This document shows, one piece after another, positions 1 through 8,586 of a stretch of 35,234 nucleotides of DNA. Source of the stretch: Bacillota bacterium (lineage in GTDB: Bacteria; Bacillota; Clostridia; Acetivibrionales; DSM-1351); contig JAEYNY010000141.1 of assembly GCA_023412275.1 (NCBI GenBank), positions 1 to 35,234 on the forward strand. The letters run 5' to 3'. Both the position numbers and the translations under genes were made by a program. Every line of letters starts with the position of its first letter. The first letter of the stretch is position 1. The notes under the pieces were generated by a model. It made no database searches, was not told the DNA's origin, and saw only the letters and a list, made by a program, of their open reading frames with translations.

Positions 1-351
1 CCAGAATTGAACGGAAAATTAACTGGTATGGCTTTCAGAGTTCCTACAGCTGACGTTTCAGTTGTTGACCTCACAGTTCGTCTTGAAAAATCAGCTACTT
101 ACGAAGAAATCAAAGCAGCTGTTAAGAAGGCTTCTGAAAATGAATTGAAGGGTATCCTCGGATACACTGAAGATGCAGTTGTTTCAACTGACTTCATCCA
201 CGATGCACGTACTTCAATATTCGATGCTGAAGCTGGTATCGCATTGAACGGAAACTTCGTTAAGTTAGTATCATGGTATGACAATGAATGGGGTTATTCA
301 AACAAAGTTGTTAACCTCATCGAACACATGGCTTGCGTTGACGCTAAATAA
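1..351 (+). CDS. gap: Glyceraldehyde-3-phosphate dehydrogenase, C-terminal part (5' end outside window)
   Basis: The reading frame is open from base 1 to a TAA at 349-351 and gives about 116 residues that match the C-terminal third of type I GAPDH. Visible landmarks are the substrate-domain stretch GMAFRVPTADVSVVDLT, the block ILGYTEDAVVSTDF, and the C-terminal signature WYDNEWGYSNKVVNL. The catalytic cysteine and the NAD-binding domain lie upstream, outside the window. The enzyme oxidises glyceraldehyde-3-phosphate to 1,3-bisphosphoglycerate in cytosolic glycolysis. A strong terminator follows directly, so gap ends its own transcript instead of reading into pgk, which is 17.7 kb downstream. 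Codon use (many GCT, GTT, CTC, TTC) looks optimised compared with the AT-rich genes that follow. Confidence 0.97.
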   Translation, partial: PELNGKLTGMAFRVPTADVSVVDLTVRLEKSATYEEIKAAVKKASENELKGILGYTEDAVVSTDFIHDARTSIFDAEAGIALNGNFVKLVSWYDNEWGYSNKVVNLIEHMACVDAK

Positions 352-368
352 TTAAAGCTTATGCTTTT

Positions 369-423
369 AAACAGCACTGTTTTTAGATGTGATAAATCTA
401 TCTAAAAGCAGTGCTGTTTTATT
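369..423 (+). terminator. Intrinsic terminator after gap
   Basis: A 20-bp stem with one G-U pair (369-388 with 400-419) encloses an 11-nt loop. It ends in a short T run (417-420) and then ATTG. The T run is short, but the stem is long and sits 18 bases after the gap stop codon. Confidence 0.85.
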
Positions 424-450
424 GTTCATACATGTAAATATATGAATAAT
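422..450 (+). promoter_or_regulatory. Possible promoter for the small membrane protein gene
   Basis: TTGTTC at 422-427 and AATAAT at 445-450 are separated by 17 bases, just downstream of the gap terminator and upstream of the ORF at 482. The -35 match is only partial, so this is a tentative sigma-A promoter. Confidence 0.35.
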
Positions 451-481
451 ATGGAAATATATTAAAAGGGGTAATGTTAAA

Positions 482-679
482 ATGAAAGAATTTCTAACTT
501 CAATATTTCTAGGATTATTTATATTATTAATTGGATTCATTATCACGGCAAATTTAGGTAGTATATTTGACGGGGGAAATTCAATTCTATCTGCTATAAT
601 GTTTGCTATATTATTTTTATGTTCTACAATTACTGTCTGTACTAGAGCTATGATTAAAGCGTTTAAATCTAAAAATTGA
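482..679 (+). CDS. Small two-helix membrane protein of unknown function (65 aa)
   Basis: An ATG preceded by AAAAGGGG (weak but usable ribosome binding site, about 9 bases away) opens a 65-residue protein. Residues 6-26 (a Leu/Ile/Phe-rich run) and about 35-55 are hydrophobic enough to be transmembrane helices, and the tail KAFKSKN is basic. I do not recognise a family. It sits alone between the gap terminator and the secreted-protein gene and has a possible promoter of its own. The predicted topology and the position support a real gene. The short length and lack of recognisable homology keep confidence moderate. Confidence 0.55.
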   Translation: MKEFLTSIFLGLFILLIGFIITANLGSIFDGGNSILSAIMFAILFLCSTITVCTRAMIKAFKSKN

Positions 680-866
680 TTGTCTATTATGATTGAGAGA
701 AGTTTGTGTAGCCCCCAGCGTTACTTGGCATACAATGTCGATATAAAGAGTATTCCCGTCATAATTTCTTTTAATAGAAAATAACTTAAAATACACAACT
801 TGAACAATTTCCATTTTTTACTTATACTTAACATAAATAATTTAGTAAATATGAATTAAGAGCTAA

Positions 867-916
867 TAAGCCTACAGGTACCTGCCTGCTAGGCTTAATC
901 TTTGCAGCGCAGGAGG
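867..916 (+). promoter_or_regulatory. Candidate structured leader that can mask the ribosome binding site of the secreted-protein gene
   Basis: A 7-bp stem (TAAGCCT 867-873 with AGGCTTA 891-897) closes a loop that contains CCTGCCTGC (881-889). That loop sequence is complementary to GCAGCGCAGG (904-913), with one bulged C, and 911-916 is the AGGAGG Shine-Dalgarno of the gene starting at 922. A competing hairpin inside the loop (CAGG 875-878 with CCTG 885-888) would release the ribosome binding site. The pairings are read directly from the sequence; a regulatory role is inference. I do not recognise a known riboswitch class. Confidence 0.4.
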
Positions 917-921
917 AACAA

Positions 922-1947
922 ATGAAAAAAGCAAACTTAATCAGGCTTCTTTGTATTATCTTTACGTTATGTTTATTTTTTAGCTTTACATCATATGCAT
1001 TAACCGGTTCAACCTTTTCAAGTAGTGGAAACCATTTGATTTATGTTAATAATCCGGAGTCCTTTGGCCTTAATGCAAGCGAATTAGTATATTTATACGG
1101 CACGAACCTTGGTAATTCTTATAAGGACGTTGAATTTTATCACCATTTGTATAACGCTTGGTCCAATTCAGGAGCTTGCAGGGTCGGCGTAGCGATTATG
1201 AACAAAGGTCCAAAGCCTGCAATAATAACTTATAAAGGAAGCTGTACTGCAACGGTGGATGGATATAATTTTGCTGTTATTGAAGATACTTCACAGGTGC
1301 TAAAAAACTTTCAGAATGCAAAATATCAAACTGTCATACTTAATCCGGGAGAAAAGAAAATAGTATGGTCAGATGACTTCAAATTTACACCCGGGTTTTC
1401 TGAATTTGTATACGGTAGAGCTCAGTTTAAATCCGATCAGAAATTTGGGGTCTGGCTTAGAGTATTTGCAGCCGGACAATCAAAAACTGCTGAAGATGTT
1501 TTTAAAAAACCGCTTCCGTTAAAGAGCACAGGAAATGGATTTTGCGGTGAATTGGGTTACACGAAGAAAAATGTTACATTGGATGCGAATTCAAGCAACA
1601 CTACAGATCTTTGTGAATGGCCTCAGTCAATTAATACATATGAGTACGATGGTGTAATAAACTCAAAACCGGGTGCAGCAAAATACCACGCCGGAAACTA
1701 TGGTGTTGTTTACAATATAACAATAAACAATGCAGCAAATAAGAAAATAATAATAAATCCCAAGTGGAGCCAGGATAGGCCGTATGCAACCATTGTTTAC
1801 AGTGTAAACAATGGCCCTTGGAGGGTTGGTGAAAAGATTACAACGGGTATGTTCTGGATAGAGGATTTAGGGTACGGACAAACTGCGAATTTCAAATTTA
1901 TGTTGCCCGGAGGCAATTGTGGAAGCTATTTTGTGTCTTTTGAGTAG
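922..1947 (+). CDS. Secreted protein of unknown function with signal peptide (341 aa)
   Basis: The ATG lies 6 bases after a clear AGGAGG. The N-terminus is a textbook Sec signal peptide: MKKANLIR, a hydrophobic core to about residue 24, and a likely signal peptidase I site after SYA (about 26). The mature part is about 315 residues, rich in Asn, Gly, Ser and aromatic residues and with several cysteines, as in an extracellular beta-rich protein. No catalytic motif, dockerin, cohesin, SLH or LPXTG anchor is visible, so it is probably released or loosely wall-associated. I cannot assign a family. The gene appears monocistronic, with a possibly structured leader, and the next gene (fabV) has its own promoter. 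Confidence 0.85.
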   Translation: MKKANLIRLLCIIFTLCLFFSFTSYALTGSTFSSSGNHLIYVNNPESFGLNASELVYLYGTNLGNSYKDVEFYHHLYNAWSNSGACRVGVAIMNKGPKPAIITYKGSCTATVDGYNFAVIEDTSQVLKNFQNAKYQTVILNPGEKKIVWSDDFKFTPGFSEFVYGRAQFKSDQKFGVWLRVFAAGQSKTAEDVFKKPLPLKSTGNGFCGELGYTKKNVTLDANSSNTTDLCEWPQSINTYEYDGVINSKPGAAKYHAGNYGVVYNITINNAANKKIIINPKWSQDRPYATIVYSVNNGPWRVGEKITTGMFWIEDLGYGQTANFKFMLPGGNCGSYFVSFE

Positions 1948-2006
1948 GTAAAGTGATAATAATTAGTACCAAGTATTAATATCTAGTTTTAAATCACTTT
2001 ATACTG

Positions 2007-2015
2007 TGCTATAAT
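2007..2015 (+). promoter_or_regulatory. Extended -10 promoter upstream of fabV
   Basis: A perfect extended -10 element, TG-C-TATAAT (TATAAT 2010-2015), lies 80 bases before the fabV start codon. The corresponding -35 position (1987-1992) reads TTTTAA, a poor match, which is common for extended -10 promoters. Confidence 0.65.
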
Positions 2016-2095
2016 ATATAGTGTAGACTAAAAAATAATAAGTTAAGCATTAATCCGGCTTATGATATATAAAGCTGAAATTCAAGGAGGATTTT

Positions 2096-3283
2096 ATGAT
2101 AGTTACACCTAAATTTCGTGGATTCATTTGTACAACATCTCACCCTGCCGGCTGTGAATATAGTGTCAGGAAACAGGTTGAGTATGTTAAAAATCAGAAA
2201 AAAGTAAATGGTGCTAAAAAAGTACTGGTTATTGGAGCTTCTACAGGTTACGGGTTGGCATCCAGAATAGCTGCTGCCTTTGGGTGCGGTGCAGCCACAA
2301 TCGGTATATTCTTTGAAAGGCCTGCATCCAAAAATAAAACAGCCTCTCCAGGATGGTACAATTCCGCGGCTTTTGAAAAAATAGCAAAAGAAGAAGGTCT
2401 GTATGCAAAAAGTATAAACGGTGATGCCTTCTCAAATGAAATAAAGCAGAAAACTATAGATTTAATAAAAAAAGACCTTGGTAAGATAGACATGGTAGTT
2501 TACAGTCTGGCTTCTCCAAGAAGGACACATCCTGTAACCGGTGAGGTATTCAATTCGGTTATAAAGCCAATTGGTTCAACTTATACATCAAAAACGGTAG
2601 ACTTTCATACACAACTTGTTTCTGAAACAACTATTGAGCCTGCTAACGAAGATGAAATAAGACAAACTATTGCAGTAATGGGTGGAGAGGACTGGGCAAT
2701 GTGGATGGACGCCTTGAAAGATGCCGATCTTCTTGAGAAGAATGCTATTACGCTTGCATATTCCTACGTAGGCCCTGAAATGACTCATTCTGTTTACAGA
2801 GAGGGAACTATCGGAAAAGCCAAGGATGACCTTGAGGCTACTGTGGCAAAAATTAACGAAAATCTTAAGGGTATCGGCGGGAAAGCTTATGTTTCCATTA
2901 ATAAGGCGGTTGTAACACAAGCCAGTGCGGCTATACCTGTTATATCTCTTTATGTTAGTGCATTATTTAAAGTAATGAAAGAAAAAAATCTTCATGAGGG
3001 CTGTATTGAGCAAATGTACAGAATGTTCAGTGACAGACTCTACTCAGGGGACTTGAAACTGGACAGTAAGGGCAGAATCTGTATGGATGATTTGGAAATG
3101 CTTCCTGAGGTTCAGGCTGAGGTAACAAAACTCTGGAATGAAGCCAATAACGATAATGTTAAAGACATTACTGATATTGAAGGCTACAGAAAAGAATTTT
3201 TTAGACTTTTCGGCTTTGAATTTGAAGGTGTTGACTATGATGCCGATGTTGACATAGAGGTAAGTATTGAAGGCATAGACTAA
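2096..3283 (+). CDS. fabV: Trans-2-enoyl-CoA/enoyl-ACP reductase, FabV/Ter family (395 aa)
   Basis: The 395-residue length and the whole sequence fit the FabV/Ter family of NADH-dependent enoyl reductases. Visible features are the N-terminal MIVTPKFRGFICTTSHPAGC, the nucleotide-binding GASTGYG at 47-53, VVYSLASPRRTHP near 134-146, and the family's catalytic Tyr-x8-Lys pair (Y234 and K243 in YREGTIGKAK). The enzyme reduces the double bond of trans-2-enoyl-ACP in fatty acid elongation, or of crotonyl-CoA in butyrate-type metabolism; sequence alone cannot decide which. The start ATG follows AAGGAGG by about 6 bases. The gene has its own promoter and terminator, so it is a single-gene unit with no other fatty-acid genes beside it. 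Confidence 0.95.
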   Translation: MIVTPKFRGFICTTSHPAGCEYSVRKQVEYVKNQKKVNGAKKVLVIGASTGYGLASRIAAAFGCGAATIGIFFERPASKNKTASPGWYNSAAFEKIAKEEGLYAKSINGDAFSNEIKQKTIDLIKKDLGKIDMVVYSLASPRRTHPVTGEVFNSVIKPIGSTYTSKTVDFHTQLVSETTIEPANEDEIRQTIAVMGGEDWAMWMDALKDADLLEKNAITLAYSYVGPEMTHSVYREGTIGKAKDDLEATVAKINENLKGIGGKAYVSINKAVVTQASAAIPVISLYVSALFKVMKEKNLHEGCIEQMYRMFSDRLYSGDLKLDSKGRICMDDLEMLPEVQAEVTKLWNEANNDNVKDITDIEGYRKEFFRLFGFEFEGVDYDADVDIEVSIEGID

Positions 3284-3293
3284 ACTTTTGCTG

Positions 3294-3329
3294 AAAAAAC
3301 ATAAAACCTTCCGGTTTTATGTTTTTTTT
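3294..3329 (+). terminator. Intrinsic terminator after fabV
   Basis: A 15-bp stem (3294-3308 with 3313-3327) has a 4-base loop TTCC and a run of eight Ts at 3322-3329, beginning 10 bases after the fabV stop codon. The A-rich 5' arm means it could also work on the minus strand, but no minus-strand gene is nearby. Confidence 0.9.
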
Positions 3330-3436
3330 ATGCAAATTTTTCTATAAAACAGTGATATAGTGATATATAATAAAATAAATAATCAGAATAATGTACATTT
3401 TAGTTGAAGTAATTGATGGCAAAAGGGGGCAGAGTA

Positions 3437-5002
3437 TTGATTAATCCTGCTTATGAGATTGAGCGGCTTCTTCAATTCGGTGAAAGACATGGAATGATAG
3501 ATAAATTAGATAAAATTGTAGCCAGAAACAAGCTCCTGGATCTACTGAAGCTAAAAGAGCCCTTCTATGGCGAAATACCGGATGAATATATTGAATACCC
3601 CCGGGAAATACTTGAGAGAATCGTGGATTATGCCGGAGAGGCAGGGCTTTTTGACAAAGACATCTACGTCTGCCGTGAACTTTTTGATACCGCAATAATG
3701 GGGACAATGATGCCAAGAGAGTCTGAAATAATAAGAAATTTTACAGAATTGGCTGAAAAACAATCTATAAAGGCTGCAACCGATTATTTTTATGATTTAT
3801 GCCTTGTATCAAATTATATAAGAACAGCTCAGATAGAAAAGAATATTAAATGGGTTAATGAATCAAAATACGGTAAACTGGAGATTACCATTAATCTTAC
3901 CAAGCCGGAAAAGGACCCCAAAACCATTGCAATGGAAAGGCTTCAGCCCCAAAGCAATTATCCTGAGTGCATGCTATGTATAGACAATATAGGGTATGCA
4001 GGGAGGATTAATTTTCCTCCAAGACAGACTCACAGGATTATACCTGTAAGACTTTGCGAAGAACAATGGTACTTGCAGTACTCTCCATATGTTTATTACA
4101 ATGAGCATTGCATAGTTTTAAGTGAAAAACATGAGCCTATGGTTATTTCGAAAATGACCTTCCAATTGCTTTTGGAATTTGTAAGACAGTTTCCCCATTA
4201 CATTTGTGGCTCAAATGCAGACCTGCCTATTGTGGGAGGCTCTATATTAAGCCATAACCATTTTCAGGGTGGAAATTATCTGTTTCCAATGCAGAAGGCA
4301 CCTATAACTGCAAAATATAAATCGGATAAATTCAAAAATGTAGGCATTGGTTTAGTAAAATGGCCTCTGTCTGTTATCCGTTTATCCTGCAAGAGCATAG
4401 ATGAATTAGTTGAGTTTTCTAATTATGTTCTGACTTGTTGGAAAGGCTATAGTGACGAAAGCGTGGAAGTTTTAGCATATACGTACACTGAGGAAGGCAG
4501 GGTTTCTCATAATACAATAACTCCTATTGCAAGAATAAATGAATCGGGTAAATATGAGCTGGATTTAGTATTGAGGAACAACCGAACTACAAAGGAGCAT
4601 CCTGACGGCATTTTTCATCCCCATAAGGAAATCCACCATATAAAGAAAGAGAATATCGGGTTAATTGAAGTAATGGGTCTTGCAATACTGCCGGGGAGAT
4701 TAGAAAATGAAATCATTAAGATAAAAGAAATTCTTGTGGGCAACGGGGATACAGACAGTATATATGATAGTGAAAATGTCCTCTTCAAACACAAGAACTG
4801 GATTGAACAGCTTATTTCAAAATATGGTATGGCTTTAACCGAAGGCGCTGCAGACCGGGTGCTAAAGAATGAAATTGGTAAGAAATTTGAAATTTGTCTG
4901 GAGCATTCGGGAGTGTTTAAACAAAGCGAAAAGGGACTTGAAGCCTTTGACAAATTTTTGAAATCAATGGGATTGGAGCTTATATATGAACAAGAACTAT
5001 GA
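3437..5002 (+). CDS. galT: Galactose-1-phosphate uridylyltransferase, class II (about 521 aa)
   Basis: This is the Firmicutes-type (class II) GalT, which exchanges UMP between UDP-glucose and galactose-1-phosphate. The motif SHNHFQGG (272-279 from the chosen start) carries the His-x-His active site; other family segments are ERLQPQSNYPECMLC and TITPIARI. I prefer the TTG at 3437 because AAAAGGGGG (3421-3429) sits 7 bases before it and the N-terminus INPAYEIERLLQFG then aligns with the usual start of the family. An in-frame ATG at 3416 would add 7 residues but lacks a good binding site. The 3' end overlaps galK by 17 bases, indicating one operon and probable translational coupling. No galE, transporter or sugar regulator is adjacent. 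Confidence 0.95.
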   Translation: MINPAYEIERLLQFGERHGMIDKLDKIVARNKLLDLLKLKEPFYGEIPDEYIEYPREILERIVDYAGEAGLFDKDIYVCRELFDTAIMGTMMPRESEIIRNFTELAEKQSIKAATDYFYDLCLVSNYIRTAQIEKNIKWVNESKYGKLEITINLTKPEKDPKTIAMERLQPQSNYPECMLCIDNIGYAGRINFPPRQTHRIIPVRLCEEQWYLQYSPYVYYNEHCIVLSEKHEPMVISKMTFQLLLEFVRQFPHYICGSNADLPIVGGSILSHNHFQGGNYLFPMQKAPITAKYKSDKFKNVGIGLVKWPLSVIRLSCKSIDELVEFSNYVLTCWKGYSDESVEVLAYTYTEEGRVSHNTITPIARINESGKYELDLVLRNNRTTKEHPDGIFHPHKEIHHIKKENIGLIEVMGLAILPGRLENEIIKIKEILVGNGDTDSIYDSENVLFKHKNWIEQLISKYGMALTEGAADRVLKNEIGKKFEICLEHSGVFKQSEKGLEAFDKFLKSMGLELIYEQEL

Positions 5003-6179
5003 GGAACTGAAAGATAAGTTTTGCCGTATTTACGGAGGAGAAAAAGGAGATTTACGAATTTTTTCCGCACCGGGCAGAGTAAATCTTATAGGGGAACATA
5101 TTGATTATTGTGGAGGATATGTACTTCCGGCAGCATTAAGTCTGGATTCAACCGTAATAGCCAGGCCAAACGGAAAAAATGTTCTGGGTCTTGCGGCAAC
5201 GGATTTGTCGGATAGGGTCGAGATTAGTCTGGGTGACCTTGAGAGTGCAAAAGGTTTGAAATGGGGAAATTATCAGGCGGGGGTAGCATATATGCTTCAG
5301 AAGGCAGGCTGCAGCCTCACGGGGGTAGATATGCTGTTTCATGATACGGTACCACTGGGGTCGGGACTTTCTTCATCAGCTGCTATAGAACTGGTTACTG
5401 CTGTTACACTGGTGACCCTGGGCAACGAGGCAAATGGCATTAATAAACAAATAGATTTGGTGGAAATGGCGGTTTTAGGCCAAAAGACTGAAAATGAATT
5501 CTGCGGAGTCAGCTGTGGAATAATGGATCAATTCGCTTCTGCCATGGGAAGAAAGGATAATGCAATCCTGCTAGACTGCGGGTCTTTAAAATATAAGTAT
5601 TTACCGCTAAAGCTGGATGGATACCGGATTGTTCTTGGAAATACAAAGAAAAAGCGTGCTCTGGGAGAATCAAAGTACAATGAAAGAGTCAGTGAATGTG
5701 CCGACGGTTTAAGAATACTAAGGCAATACATGCCTGACAAAAACAACCTGTGTGATATAACACCAGATGAATTTGAACAATATAAGTCAAAAATAAAAAA
5801 TGAAGTAGTCAAAAAAAGGGTAACTCACGTTATAGGTGAAAATGCCAGAGTGTTGAAAGCAGCAGATGCTCTGCAAAAAAATGATATTAGTGAATTGGGA
5901 AGGCTCTTGGTGGAGGCAAATGACTCAATCAGGGATTTATATGAAGTTACGGGCAGGGAGCTTGATATTATGACAGAAGAGGCCTTAAAGGTTGAAGGTG
6001 TTATTGGCGCAAGGATGACAGGGGCTGGCTTTGGAGGCTGCACTGTAAATATAGTCAGGGAAGATAAGGTTGAACTTTTTATAAATCAGGTTGGTGGCAA
6101 TTACAAAGAACGGACAGGCTTAACTCCTGAATTCTATATAAGTGAGACAGGTGACGGTGCAAGAGAGATAACTCCTTAA
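4986..6179 (+). CDS. galK: Galactokinase (397 aa)
   Basis: GHMP-family kinase that phosphorylates galactose at C1. Motifs in order: galactokinase signature GRVNLIGEHIDYCGGYVLP (30-48, with Arg31 near the active site), the ATP phosphate-binding loop PLGSGLSSSAA (123-133), catalytic Asp181 in CGIMDQFASAMG, and the C-terminal GHMP motif GARMTGAGFGGC. Length is normal. The start lies inside the last codons of galT, preceded by TTGGAG. The next gene, a SecA paralogue, starts 20 bases after the stop, so galT-galK-secA-like probably form one transcript. Confidence 0.97.
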   Translation: MNKNYEELKDKFCRIYGGEKGDLRIFSAPGRVNLIGEHIDYCGGYVLPAALSLDSTVIARPNGKNVLGLAATDLSDRVEISLGDLESAKGLKWGNYQAGVAYMLQKAGCSLTGVDMLFHDTVPLGSGLSSSAAIELVTAVTLVTLGNEANGINKQIDLVEMAVLGQKTENEFCGVSCGIMDQFASAMGRKDNAILLDCGSLKYKYLPLKLDGYRIVLGNTKKKRALGESKYNERVSECADGLRILRQYMPDKNNLCDITPDEFEQYKSKIKNEVVKKRVTHVIGENARVLKAADALQKNDISELGRLLVEANDSIRDLYEVTGRELDIMTEEALKVEGVIGARMTGAGFGGCTVNIVREDKVELFINQVGGNYKERTGLTPEFYISETGDGAREITP

Positions 6180-6199
6180 ATTATTAATGGAGGCGTTTT

Positions 6200-8506
6200 A
6201 TGTTTTTAAAAAGAAAAAAAGGCATTAAGCCAGCACAATACAAAGTGTTGATTAACATAATACACGAAAAAGACTTTACTACACTTTCCGATTCTGAGTT
6301 GAAGCAATTAACTAATACATATAAAAAAAATTATTTCAAATATATTGATAATAATAATTCTAATATTCGTGACAATCAGCAATTTGTTAATGAATACTTG
6401 ACTGAATGTTATGCAATTACCAAAGAGATATGCAGGCGAGTATTGTGGGTTGACCCGTATGATTCACAACTATTGACGGGAATAGCACTATATTTTGGGA
6501 AAATTGCAGAATTGCCAACAGGAGAGGGAAAAACCCTTGCGGCGGTTTTCCCGGCAGTTTTAAATGCCCTTGCTGGAAAAGGTGTTCATGTTTTTACATT
6601 TAACGATTACCTTGCTAAAAGAGATGCCCAATGGATGCAAGGAATATATGAATTTTGGGGATTAAATGCATCCTATATTCAGGAAAACATGGACAGGGTT
6701 CAAAGAAGGAATGCATATTTGGCAGACATAACTTATGTTACGCCAAAAGAAGCAGGTTTTGACTATTTAAGGGATTCCATAGTCTATGATAAAAGTGAAA
6801 TTGTACATAGGCCATTCAACTGTGTAATTGTTGACGAGGCGGACGCAATTCTTATTGATGAAGCCAGAACACCTCTTGTTATAGCAGGGAGTATTGGGGC
6901 TCAACACCAAATAGATATCCGACTTTTAGAATTGGTAGGGTTATTGCGGCGAAATATAGATTTTATGACGGATGAAAATAGCAGAAATGTTTATTTAACC
7001 GAAAAAGGAAGCTCTGTAGTGGAAAATTATCTTGGCTGTGGTAATCTGTATAGCAGTAAGAACGTTGAAACACTTACGGATATAAACAATCTCCTTCATG
7101 CAAAAATTCTTTTAAAACAAGATATTGATTATATTATAAAAGACGGACAGATTGAAATTATAGATGAATTTACCGGGAGAGTTGCGGACAGAAGAAAATG
7201 GGACTATGGTCTACAGATGGCTTTAGAAGCTATTCATGGAATTAAATGCACAGCCAGTAATAGAATACTTGGGAAAATATCAATTCAGAACTTTATAAGC
7301 TTATATCCTGAAATTTCAGGGATGACAGCAACAGCAAAGTCATCTGAGGACGAATTCAGGAGTACATATGAACACGATGTATATGTTGTCAGGCCAAATA
7401 AAAAATGTATTCGAATTGATTACGATGATTATGTTTTTACACATAAAGAAGCAAAATACAATGCTGTAGTTAAAGAGGTATGTGTTTCTCATAATCTGGG
7501 GCGTCCTGTACTTATTGGAACTTCAAACATAAAGGAATCAGAGCTGCTGGCAGTAATGCTCAAACAACAAGGGATAGAATGTGTTGTATTAAATGCAAAG
7601 AATGACGAAGAGGAAGCAAAAATAATTGCTCTTGCCGGAAGGTTTGGAGCTGTTACCGTTTCTACCAATATGGCAGGGCGTGGAGTAGACATAAAGCTAG
7701 GAGGAGAGGACTCTCCCGAAGAAAGAAAAAGGGTTTTGGAATTGGGAGGCCTTTATGTTATAGGTATTAGCAGAAATGAGTGTGTCAGGATAGATAATCA
7801 ATTGAGAGGCAGAGCAGGTAGGCAGGGAGACCCCGGCTCTTCACGCTTTTTTATAAGCCTGGAAGATGATTTACTAGTCCAATTCGGTTTAAAAAAAGTT
7901 ATCCCATCAAAATATTATGGATTCAGACAAGAGGAAAGGATTGATGACAGCAAGCTTTTGTCATTGATATGTCATATACAGAGAGTAGTCAACGGTCAGA
8001 ATTTTGAGATAAGAAAAACATTGGGAAGATACTCATATCTTCTTGAATGGCAAAGAAGGACATTTTTGAAAAGTAGGTTTGAAGTCTTGTCCTGCAATGT
8101 TCCCGGACTTTTGGCTGTTGAGAAAGCGCAGCTGTATAAAGAATTGTGTAGTAAGTATGGAAAAGAAAGAACTGATGAAATTCAGAGAAAGATATCTCTT
8201 AATTGTATGGACGAAGTATGGTATGACTTTCTTGAATACTGCGAAAACATAAAAGAAGGAATAAATCTGGTGTCGGCAGGCAGAAAAGACCCTGTGGACG
8301 AGTTTAACAGGCTTAGTATTAATAAATTTGAACAACTCCGTGAAGAAATGGATGAAAAAATACTCCATACTCTTGAAAATACTGACTTTTCCATGGATGA
8401 CAGTGAACTGGCTGATAAGGGCCTGCAAACCCCTTCGGCTACCTGGACTTATATAATTAACGACAGTATAAAAGTGAAAAATTTCTCGATTTTCAGCAGA
8501 TTATAA
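6200..8506 (+). CDS. SecA-like preprotein translocase ATPase, accessory paralogue (768 aa)
   Basis: All SecA motor motifs are present: Walker A PTGEGKTL (106-113), DEAD-like VDEADAILIDEARTPL (211-226), EFTGR (323-327), MTATAK (375-380), TNMAGRGVDIKLGG, and QLRGRAGRQGDPGSSRFF. The helical scaffold remains recognisable (MDEVWYDFLEY, GRKDPVDEFNR). At 768 residues it is shorter than housekeeping SecA (about 840-900). It lacks the C-terminal Cys-rich zinc/SecB-binding tail and has drifted at normally fixed positions, for example VDEADA for VDEVDS and MTATAK for MTGTAK. This points to an accessory SecA2-type ATPase, not the essential SecA. No secY2 or asp genes are nearby. It begins after a GGAGG site 20 bases downstream of galK, in the same probable operon, and the peptide locus follows behind a separate promoter. 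Its substrate is unknown. Confidence 0.88.
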   Translation: MFLKRKKGIKPAQYKVLINIIHEKDFTTLSDSELKQLTNTYKKNYFKYIDNNNSNIRDNQQFVNEYLTECYAITKEICRRVLWVDPYDSQLLTGIALYFGKIAELPTGEGKTLAAVFPAVLNALAGKGVHVFTFNDYLAKRDAQWMQGIYEFWGLNASYIQENMDRVQRRNAYLADITYVTPKEAGFDYLRDSIVYDKSEIVHRPFNCVIVDEADAILIDEARTPLVIAGSIGAQHQIDIRLLELVGLLRRNIDFMTDENSRNVYLTEKGSSVVENYLGCGNLYSSKNVETLTDINNLLHAKILLKQDIDYIIKDGQIEIIDEFTGRVADRRKWDYGLQMALEAIHGIKCTASNRILGKISIQNFISLYPEISGMTATAKSSEDEFRSTYEHDVYVVRPNKKCIRIDYDDYVFTHKEAKYNAVVKEVCVSHNLGRPVLIGTSNIKESELLAVMLKQQGIECVVLNAKNDEEEAKIIALAGRFGAVTVSTNMAGRGVDIKLGGEDSPEERKRVLELGGLYVIGISRNECVRIDNQLRGRAGRQGDPGSSRFFISLEDDLLVQFGLKKVIPSKYYGFRQEERIDDSKLLSLICHIQRVVNGQNFEIRKTLGRYSYLLEWQRRTFLKSRFEVLSCNVPGLLAVEKAQLYKELCSKYGKERTDEIQRKISLNCMDEVWYDFLEYCENIKEGINLVSAGRKDPVDEFNRLSINKFEQLREEMDEKILHTLENTDFSMDDSELADKGLQTPSATWTYIINDSIKVKNFSIFSRL

Positions 8507-8528
8507 ATATATCTTACTATAAAAAATA

Positions 8529-8557
8529 TTCTGAACAATAGAAAATTATGGTACAAT
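8529..8557 (+). promoter_or_regulatory. Promoter upstream of the LytTR regulator gene
   Basis: An extended -10 element TGGTACAAT (TACAAT 8552-8557) lies 30 bases before the start codon. A weak -35 candidate TTCTGA (8529-8534) is 17 bases upstream. This suggests that the regulator/kinase pair is transcribed separately from the SecA-like gene. Confidence 0.55.
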
Positions 8558-8586
8558 ATACATAATATTTTTTTGCAGGTGATTGA

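Noticed and set aside
2001..2023. AT-rich palindrome CTATA-ATA-TATAG over the fabV -10 box as an operator
   Set aside because: The arms are only five bases and follow from the TATAAT sequence itself; no match to a FapR- or FabT-type site.
4615..5070. Long minus-strand reading frame opposite galT/galK
   Set aside because: It lies fully over two well-conserved genes, shows no ribosome binding site and its product is low-complexity and Ser/Phe-rich, as expected for an antisense shadow.
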